A model generated the notes under the pieces. It made no database searches, was not told the origin of the DNA, and worked only from the letters and a program-made list of their open reading frames with translations. The position numbers and the translations under genes were made by a program. Shown here piece after piece: positions 56,001 through 64,000 of a stretch of 64,000 nt of DNA; within the stretch, counting starts at the first letter, position 1; each line of letters opens with the position of its first letter. This DNA comes from Meandrina meandrites. Taxonomy: Eukaryota; Cnidaria; Anthozoa; Scleractinia; Meandrinidae. The stretch is taken from assembly GCA_963693305.1 (NCBI GenBank), contig OY855911.1, positions 28,500,939 to 28,564,938 of the forward strand, given 5' to 3'.

Positions 56001-58392
56001 ATGAAGGCTTATGCAGTTATTGTTCTGTTGGTGCTGGTTTCCATGTCAATGGCCATGAATTTGAGGAAGAGCTATCGCCAGCAAAATGATGAATATGAGG
56101 AGAATAAGAAGGTAGAATGAAACATAAGCCAATACATTTTACTGGGAGAGAAAATTGCAGAATAGTTACGATCCAAGAAGGCAGCGTGGCCTAAAATAGC
56201 TAGTGGTTTGGGCGCTAAGGTTCAACTCCTCCTTCCACCCACCAGATGGATTTGTATTTGGTAGTCCCAGATTCAACTCCTCGCCCTTTGGTATAACAAC
56301 CAACTGGTCAGCCTCCTGCCAGTTGGGATTTTTAATAAGTCTCTTTTTGATTTACAATAGTTGTTTATTGTCCTCAAATAGCACAGCAGTGCTGAAGACA
56401 CTGGCTTTAAAATAGCTATAGAGTTTTAATTATTCTTTTTTTTAAATTATTATTACATTCTCAAATGATAGAGAAAAGCCGGTCTGGAGAGACAAATGGC
56501 CTCGACATCACTTCTGTTATGACAACTGGCCAACGACCAGTGTAAAACTGACAACTGACAAATAATTACAACTGACAGCTGACAGCTGATGGCAAGTGAC
56601 AATCATACATGAAATTTGCGTGCCATGCAATTTGCTGATCCTTTTTGAATAGCAAAGCGCGCGAGGTTTAAAAATAGAATGCAAATCATCATACCCCCCA
56701 TCGCCATCATCATCACCATCATCATCATCGTCATCATCAGCCCCCAATTGGACGCATAGGGCTCCAGTTTAGAGATGATTAATATTTAAATATCAGCCTT
56801 TACCCACTGACTCATTTCCACAATTGTTTATTTTAAGTTCAGGGAACGTATCGATTATGGCAACCGATTTGATGCTGCTTCAATGAACGACCCAGGTTGC
56901 GAACCTTGCGCTATAGGCGAATGCTGTTCTTATCCAACTGTATGGTAAGAATATCTGTAATGTCATCTTTCATTGAATGCCATTTTTCCGCCACTTGACA
57001 TGGGTTTACTGGAAATATCTCATTTATATTTCAAGCAATCCAAAAACTCTCTGCTCATAGATTGGGTGATTTTTGAGTTTGTTTGGGAGGGTAATAGTTT
57101 CCGAAATTATTTTTCTTTCTTCTATCCCCTCGTTAAACTTCATTTAAATTTATTTTACTCTCGCCTTAATAAAATAACTCGTTTCCTTTTGCAATAGTTT
57201 ATCTCTTGACAACAACAGGAACGGAAATGATTCTCGTAGCTTTGTGCCAAAATTTAATAAATCGAAAATCGATCAACTGGATAAAGGTTTCCAACAACTT
57301 GAAAATTTTAGTGAGTAGTGGTTCCCGCCTGTTCATGATACATAATCCTTTAGACCTTTGAATTAACCTGGGGCATTGTAAAATATTAAAAAAACGTTTG
57401 GATGCAGAGGACCACGCAACGAAGAATAAAACTACTTGACTTGTCTGTTGCCGTATCTCTTTTAAAAGAAATGCTCGTACCAGACGTCACGTTAAGTGCA
57501 GATTGAACCAAATTGATTTCAAGGCTGGTACTACAGCCTTGAAATCTGCTCACCCTTAATTGCGCTAAATCAAGAGTTGTCTTATTTGGAAGTACGCGTC
57601 GTCTAAAGTCCTTAAACACTGTTTCTATCAAGATCAATGACAGCCCCCTGGAACATGCTAATACATTCAAATACTTGGGTGTGACACTTAGAGAAAATGA
57701 GCACATAAAAAATATCATTAACAAAACCAATCAGCGACTTGGACTTCTTAGACGAATCAAGCATCTTCTACCACTACACGCTCGCTTAACACTTTATCAC
57801 TCTTTAATTTTCCCACTTTTTGACTATGGTGATATAATATGGGGTGATAAAAACAACACTCAACTGATGAACGATCTCCAAGTACAACAAAACAAAGCAG
57901 CGAAATTAATTTTAGACAAACCAAAATACTCCTCCGCCACCGAAGCTCTTAAGGAACTAGAGTGGAAGCACTTAGATCACAGGCGATACCTTCACCGATG
58001 TGTTTTTATTTTTAGATGTCTTCATAAAATCATCGATTTTAATTTTAATTTTACACAAAATGATGCCATCCATCGTTATAATACCCGCCAGCGCAAGAAT
58101 CTGCACCTTCCTGCTCCCAAAACAAACTGGGCAAAGCGAAAAATTACGTATCAAGCAGCTTTCGACTTTAACCTTCTAAGTACTGAAATACGGGAAACTG
58201 AATCTCTTTTACTTTTTAAAAAGAAATTGGAACGTATGCCTTAATTGTGTTATATTTTAATTTATTTATATTGTATTTTTTAAGTCTAAGAAGCATTGTC
58301 TTGTACAATTAACGTTTCTATTTCTTTAGTTGTGATATTCTCCACAGGGCCGTTCTGAAAACCACTTTATGTGAGATCGCCCCCTGTTTAAA

Positions 58393-58464
<72 letters not shown>

Positions 58465-58815
58465 AAGGGCAAAATTTCTTGGCCAATATTTCAACTAGCA
58501 GCGCTAGTCTTCTTCAGTCTCTGAAGAAGATTAGCTCTGCTAGTTGAAATATTGACCAATAAATTTTGCCCTTTTGCCGTAGTACCAGCCTTGCAATCAA
58601 TTTGGTTTTTTCATTGTAAAATGATCGTATAGTTATTTGAATTCTCCTATGGGTATCATCGTATACTCTATATCTATATTTTTCTTCAGCTTAGGTATTT
58701 TTTTTTATTCTGCACGCTTTTCGCCTTTTTTAATTCTTCCGTTATTTTTAATCCAGTTTTTTTCTGTTCTTGTTTTTGCAGTAAGGACGGCCGGTTCTGT
58801 ATGACAATAGGTTGA
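56001..58815 (+). CDS. Small secreted six-cysteine peptide, three exons
   Basis: The exons are 56001-56111, 56838-56944 and 58782-58815, 252 nt and 83 residues. Residues 1-18 are a signal peptide (MKAYAVIVLLVLVSMSMA). About 19-57 is a charged propeptide-like region with EYEENKK. The C-terminal 26 residues hold all six cysteines (58, 61, 66, 67, 73, 79) in the order C-x2-C-x4-CC-x5-C-x5-C, closing with a short tail and TGA. The fifth cysteine codon is split across the second intron (TG plus T), which supports the model. The C-C-CC-C-C order is that of knottin or colipase-like folds, but the first loop is very short. Host defence, signalling or venom-type roles are all possible; none is shown. 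The exon 2 acceptor (TTTTAAG at 56837) is weak but is the one that keeps frame. Confidence 0.65.
56112..56837. other. First intron of the cysteine-rich peptide gene
   Basis: GT at 56112, AG at 56837. It contains a CAT/CATCAT microsatellite at about 56698-56737 and TGACAACTGACA-like short repeats at about 56520-56600. Nothing else is recognised. Confidence 0.5.
57390..58460 (+). mobile_element. 5'-truncated LINE: reverse transcriptase C-terminal part with ATT tail
   Basis: From about 57550 the plus frame reads NLLTLNCAKSRVVLFGS, then ANTFKYLGVTLRENEHI, then LTLYHSLIFPLFDYGDIIWG, to a stop at 58242-58244. This is the thumb/connection end of non-LTR reverse transcriptases. An in-frame TGA just upstream of NLLTLN replaces the usual Trp, so the ORF is dead as well as truncated. 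It ends in a long ATT microsatellite (58396-58461). It lies inside the second intron of the cysteine-rich peptide gene, in the same orientation. Confidence 0.85.
58465..58573. repeat. Near-perfect ~50-bp-arm palindrome
   Basis: AAGGGCAAAATTT through GTCTTCTTCAGT is followed directly by its inverted copy ending AAATTTTGCCCTT, with a few mismatches. It could form a cruciform and is directly downstream of the ATT run. Confidence 0.8.
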
Positions 58816-59213
58816 GTGAAGACCTTCCAGCATTTCTTATAATAAAAGGCAGTTCAATTCAAGCGTAAACGGCTGTAGTCAATGATGTAATCAGTTAACG
58901 AATAAATCATTTGTGTCATTTATCTAATGTCATTTATATCAGTGTACCAGTGATAGATCAATGTGTGCGTCACGTAATCCACGATATGATCACAATTATG
59001 TGATTAATGATGTGATCAAAGATGAAATCAAAGATGTAATCAGTTATAAATTTAATGATGGCAGAAATAATTTGATATTAGCGTAGGCTATTTTGTAATC
59101 ATTGGGAACCGAAATAATAAATGCTGGTTAACGTTGAACAGTTACAATCTTTTGTAATAGAGCGATTTTCAAAAATAATTCGCGTATGCTTTGGTTTTGC
59201 TTTACTATGCTTA

Positions 59214-59379
59214 CAGCCTAGTCCCTAGGCGTTCTCCTCTTTTCTCGGCCGAGCGCGAGCTTCACGCAAGGGCCTGGGAACGGGTTGGCGTGCCGGCCGG
59301 AGAATCGCGTCATTCGGTGACGTCACGAAATTTCGCGCCAAATCGATAAGCGGGGAAGGAACCCCTGGGTACTAGGCTG
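59214..59379. mobile_element. 166-bp MITE with 9-bp target duplication
   Basis: CAGCCTAGTCCCTAGGCGTT and the inverted end ACCCCTGGGTACTAGGCTG are TIRs. CTATGCTTA flanks both sides exactly (59205-59213 and 59380-59388). A 9-bp duplication fits Mutator-type transposases among others. Confidence 0.8.
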
Positions 59380-59479
59380 CTATGCTTACTGATTGGTTAA
59401 GAAAACTCAAACCACTTTTTCTTCGAATCAGAAGTAAAACCAAAACCAGTCGTGATTTGCTCGCCCACTTTTTCCCCAA

Positions 59480-59877
59480 TCTGTAGTCAGTAAAATATTG
59501 TAAATAAAACCCTTTTTAAACGACTGATGCTAGCTTTTTTCCGTCCCCGTGAGCGTTCTTCTATTCTATTTATTTTTGCTCCCATTCAGCGGCTAGCGAG
59601 AATGTAATATACAATGATTGGCTTTGTTTTCAACAAGGTCGGACAGACAAGAGTCTAAAAAAGAAAGTGATGGCCTATAAAATCATTCAAACACAGGATT
59701 ATTGTCATCTTATGCGATTCCGCAATTCCTTTACACGCTATTTTGTATTGAAATAACGCGACCTTAATTTCTAAAAGGCCGTTCCTACTCCAAAGGAACC
59801 GCTATTAAGCGGCCAATCTGCATTGACTGGCCACTTTCCAGTTCAGCGAGGGTGGCCGCTTATTTGGGATTCTACTG
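59480..59877. mobile_element. TTAAGCGGCCA-family MITE, copy C
   Basis: It shares interior blocks with the copy at 43884 and ends GGGTGGCCGCTTATTTGGG, then TTCTACTG. The inverse of that matches the start of copy A (CAGTCGAACCCC, GCGGCCACCC). The left limit is approximate. Confidence 0.6.
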
Positions 59878-61525
59878 TATTTTCTTCGAGTTTTGATTGG
59901 TTCACTGGATTGTCTATTCCTACGTTAATTGGCAAGGTGATTACTGTGGATTTGATTTTACGACTCTCACTCGAAAATCGCTCTCAGAGTAAAACACTGA
60001 ATGTTTCTTGTGCGTCCTTCTAGGCCTAGGAGTTCGTAAACAAGATATATATTTCAGAGCTCTTGCTGTTTTCCCACGCTCAAAATCCTTTGCCGTTTTT
60101 AGAGATTTCATCCTTTATTAGATACTTTTTACTTGCAGAGAGAAGCAAAGAAAATACTTCTGAGCCTTGAACAACCAGTCTTTTCCGGCTCGCATTTTAC
60201 CGTAGACTTAAGGTTTCATTTATATCAAGTCTTTTTAATTTATCACACCGACTTTCATGAACATCGAGTTCGAATTAAGCCAGCAGCAAGACATTAACGA
60301 CACCCCTATCACACATTTTGATGAAACACGCGGAAACGGATCAGATTCAAACTTTATTTTTGAAAAATTGAGGCGGTCTATTTCAATAAAACCAACGCAG
60401 CCGCACAGAAAGACACCACTACAGAAAAAAACCTTGCGGTACCGTCTTATTGAAATATTTATAGCCGTGTAAACTTGCCAAATTTCGACGCTCTCCATGT
60501 TTGCCGCCGTTTGAGGTACTCGTCAGGACGAGGCGTTTCATCAACTTGCCTCACAGAGGTATCTAAAACTATCAGAAATAAAAAATAAGAAATAAATGCA
60601 TTACAGTTCAAATGAAAGAATTAAAATCGTGTTTAAAAAAATCAGTTTTTACTCGTCTTACAGGATGCAGTGAGTGGTGCACTACCTTTTGAAATCAACA
60701 ATTTGTGACTTTGTAATTATTGTGTTAGTTGCATGCCTATCACTCTGCAACTTTTAACCTGCTCTTAACAGTCACATTCATAATTTTTTTTTTCATCTAG
60801 GAGCAGAATCGGCATTTTTCCTAGCCTGACTTCCCGCCGATATCTATGGTCGCTTTCTCCCTATTGGTAATAATTTTTATTTTTCATGAAAGAATGCAAA
60901 GATCCAGACCGACTAATCTCCAATTTTATCCGCAGAAATCGTATACAAGTTGATCCTTCTGTGCACCCTCCTGTGTTTTCGACTTATAGAATGGTGAAAT
61001 CTAACGTCGCTCAAACGAAAAATTGCGCAAGTTGCCGAGCTCGGCGCGCAAAAACCACCAAACGCAACAGAAAATGATTGTTATTATTCACATGTTAAGT
61101 GGCCCTTCAACGGTTGGAAACGCATGTTAGTTTTGATATGTTTTCATTTACAGATTCGTGCAAATTTATATATCGGCAATCGTTAGATCGCTTTTCGTAA
61201 ACATGCCAAAGTACCCTGTCTTTGTTGGCCGTTATTTCTCAAGTCCAGACCGGACCACCATAAATTCCAGGTGAATTCTACTAAACAGATGTCAGGAAGC
61301 ATAGAAGTCTAAAAATATCTTGCGGTTGTTATCTTCCTTGGTCACAGCGATTTCCAACTTTTCTTGCTTCAGCGAATCTTACACAAACATTATGGAAATG
61401 AGGTTTGTTAACAAAATCCGGTTGCTTTCAATTAAAACACTTTTAATGTTACATTTCACCATTTTAAGTCGAAAATTCAGAAGGGTGCACAGAAATAAAA
61501 CTTTTTAAAAACGATTTAAGTGGCC

Positions 61526-62330
61526 TTAAGGCCGCGCTAGACCCTTGCTATCATTATGTATGCATTTATGCACGAACTGCGACGACTGAAGCCGACGGCA
61601 AACGAAATATTCATGAAATTTATTTCTAAACGTTCTTTGTATCAGTAATTACACGTTATTGTTCTCAGCTTTGACAGCTTTGTGTCCCGTGCGCTGCAAC
61701 GTAGCGAATTATCATAATTAGATTCACAGCTATGAATATAGCGCACGTTGTTGTGAACATAGACTCGGAAGGTCTTCGGAAGCCTCAAAACCTGCAATTT
61801 TGTGTCCAAGTTTTCTCCGCCGATACAGAATTTCATGACTTGATTTGCAGGGAACATAAACTTGGTGTACTCTATTCTGTTCTGGTCAAAACGGATTTTT
61901 AAAATCCCTTTTCAAAAAGACGATAGCACGTTTCAAAGTTTATATTTCACATTTTTACCCTCTTAGGAGCCAATAACTCCTAGTAATTATTGAATTCGAG
62001 AATTTCATTCTGACCAGAACACAAAAGAGGTTGTGATTTACCACTAGGTTATATGGTCGTTTAATTTGGTGCGCTATTCTAGCTGGAAACTTGGACACAA
62101 AATCGCATTATCTGCAGATTAACACTAAAGAGCTTGTAACATCAAAGTAAACGGTCATCTCTCAGTAAAACGACAATCATGATAAAATTCCATCAACCCC
62201 TATTATCCTTGATAAGTTTTGAAGGAATCGGTGTTTAAAATTCGAAGAATTAAACATTTACAACATGACACCCCGTCAAAATAAATTGCTAATGAATTTA
62301 TTAATGAGCAAGGGTCCAGCGCGGCCTTAA
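61526..62330. mobile_element. TIR element flanked by TTAA
   Basis: TTAAGGCCGCGCTAGACCCT at the left is matched inverted by AGGGTCCAGCGCGGCCTTAA at the right. The TTAA on each side could be the piggyBac-type target site. CAATTTTGTGTCCAAG and CTTGGACACAAAATCG, further in, are also inverted. About 805 bp, no transposase. Confidence 0.65.
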
Positions 62331-62403
62331 TTGGCAAAATATTCGGTCTCGATCTTTGCATGCTTTAATGTAAAATATGCAAATTGTGGTGTCTGCTGAA
62401 CTT

Positions 62404-63707
62404 GGGTGTCTGTAAAACCAGGAACAGCCCGGAACAGCCCGGAACAGCCCGGAACACCCCGGAACACCAAAATTTTTTCAACACAGATAATAAAAAATGC
62501 AAAATAAATAAAAATAAATAAAAATAAATGAAATAAAAATCTTAATTAAATAAATAATTTATCAAGCTGAACTGGAGCATACTCATTGCTTAAAGTTCCG
62601 AAGTTGTCCGAGGACTTTTAAAAAGAGAACGACTCGAACACTTCGAAACACTTACAACAAGATAAACTTCCGAATATTATGTCTGAATATTTTATTCAAA
62701 TAATAGTATAATAATACGCGCTCGTTTTTAGTACGCACGATAATTCGGAAGAGGAAGGCGCATTGGTGTCGTTAAATAAAAAGGAAGCAAACGGACCCAA
62801 GCTCTTACAATGCCAACTGCAGTAAATTAACAACTTACAACTCTTACTAACGAATGGCGACTTTTCGCATTTCAAGAATAGCCCCTACCATAACGCTAAC
62901 CGAGAAATTGCACTTGTATTCGGTAAAAGGAAACTAATTGCGCGCGATTGAGACATCACTCGCGATCGAGAAAGAACTGTTATCGAAATATTTTGACAAT
63001 AGGTCAAAAATTCTGGATAAATGAGCCCATAGGGCTATAAGTAACTCTGGCTAAGGACCAACTACACTTATTCCAAACGTCAGTTCTAAGCATGGTGCAA
63101 AGCTTGGCGACTGCACCAACCAATTTTATTAAGGAATGTCCTTTTGTGACCGCAAACGAGACCATCAAAATTTCCCACAGAAAAAAATTCTGTGGTTTCA
63201 AACGTGTAACGCGGCTTCAGTCTGCAACTATTGTCACCCAATATTTTGAAGTTGCCATTCTTGTTGGTCTATGTGAAAATGGAACTCTGCGTGAACACTA
63301 ACTTGGAATTACATTAAATTAAATTTGATATTTATTGACGTTTTTCGCTGTTCTTTCTTCAGACAAGGGCCTTCGGAAATATGAAATTTTCGGGTCATTG
63401 TTGGAAGCCTTCGCTTACTTAGACCGAATACAAAACCTTTCGTAAAGTCTTCAAGAGTCTTCAGTTTAAGTCCTTTTGTGAAAGGTCAATCTTTGAAATT
63501 CTGATTTTGTGCAATGAGCATGCTCCTGTTCAGCTTTATATAATATTTATTTAATTAATACTGTTATTTCAGTTATTTTTATTTATTTTTATTTATTTTG
63601 CATTTTTTGTTATCTGTGTTGAAAAAATTTTGGTTTTTCGGGGTGTTCCGGGGATGTTCCGGGCTTTTCCGGACTGTTCCGGGCTGTTCCTGGTTTTACA
63701 GACACCC
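62404..63707. mobile_element. Mutator-like non-autonomous element with long TIRs and 9-bp target duplication
   Basis: The ends GGGTGTCTGTAAAACCAGGA and TCCTGGTTTTACAGACACCC are inverted, and TIR similarity continues about 130 bp to the AAATAAATAAAAAT-type stretch. The left TIR carries four tandem CCGGAACA(G/C)CC units; the right carries diverged counterparts. GCTGAACTT flanks both sides exactly (62395-62403 and 63708-63716). Total 1,304 bp with no transposase frame. Confidence 0.85.
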
Positions 63708-64000
63708 GCTGAACTTGAAATCAATAATTCGTGACTTTGTAATTCAATTGTGTTAAGTGTTTACTCCCTAAGCACCTTCAAATTAAACTGCCTTTGCGTG
63801 CATGTAACCGCTTTTGACTTATCAACACGTTGTATGCGAAACGAGATTTGTGCCGTCAAAACTTAATTTGCGCATTTCACGTTACCTGTTGAAGGTAGCG
63901 CCTGATAGCAACACTTGACAATTTTGTTACCAGTTTTATTCACTGTTTTGTGTCAAGTGTTGCAAATTGGTAATGATGGAGACAGTTCTAGTAAGTATTG

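Larger units (their letters stand above)
58816..64000. other. Intergenic region with TIR elements
   Basis: No gene is recognised. Four elements are listed separately. 59878-61525 contains two short frames (60257-60472 and 60886-61074) without recognisable domains. 63717-64000 shows nothing. Confidence 0.4.

Noticed and set aside
60235..60498. Overlapping frames on both strands (60257-60472 plus, 60235-60498 minus)
   Set aside because: Both are open, neither has a recognisable domain or convincing splice partners, so no gene is called.

Overview
The window is eukaryotic: genes are split by GT-AG introns, intergenic DNA is AT-rich, and short terminal-inverted-repeat (TIR) elements, tRNA-derived SINEs and truncated LINE tails are everywhere. 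A TPR-CHAT gene, a secreted SRCR protein with a tandem GCW-type cysteine-rich domain, and a Maverick/Polinton element together suggest a cnidarian, most likely an anthozoan such as a stony coral. The organism is inferred; nothing in the window names it.

Layout. 1-4.5 kb: non-coding, with three imperfect tandem copies of a roughly 1-kb unit. 4.49-20.59 kb (+): a nine-exon gene for a predicted 1,811-residue protein. It has two TPR-clamp-like modules made by an internal three-exon duplication, then 25 almost identical 40-residue TPRs, then a C-terminal CHAT caspase-like protease domain with visible His and Cys. 20.6-26.3 kb: no confident gene, several MITEs and a degraded SINE. 26.37-36.81 kb (-): a six-exon gene for a predicted 328-residue secreted protein (signal peptide, one group A-type SRCR domain, two GCW-type domains); one intron holds a 1.7-kb CAGT-type satellite. 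36.8-44.2 kb: no confident gene; a SINE, a MITE and a 0.75-0.8 kb tandem duplication.

44.25-53.93 kb: a complete, compact Polinton of about 9.7 kb. It has 1,129-bp TIRs, a 5-bp target duplication, and intact frames for protein-primed DNA polymerase B, DDE integrase, packaging-type ATPase, a capsid-like protein, a PD-(D/E)XK nuclease and three small proteins. The TIRs contain the first quarter of the polymerase gene, so the left end carries a second, truncated polymerase start. The element is inserted in an older TIR-type transposon.

56.00-58.82 kb (+): a three-exon gene for a predicted 83-residue secreted six-cysteine peptide, with a LINE fragment in its second intron. 58.8-64 kb: no confident gene, but three well-delimited TIR elements, two with 9-bp target duplications.

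Exon models were built by eye from splice sites, phase continuity and domain continuity, so exact junctions and untranslated exons are not proven. Family names rest on motif recognition, not database searches.
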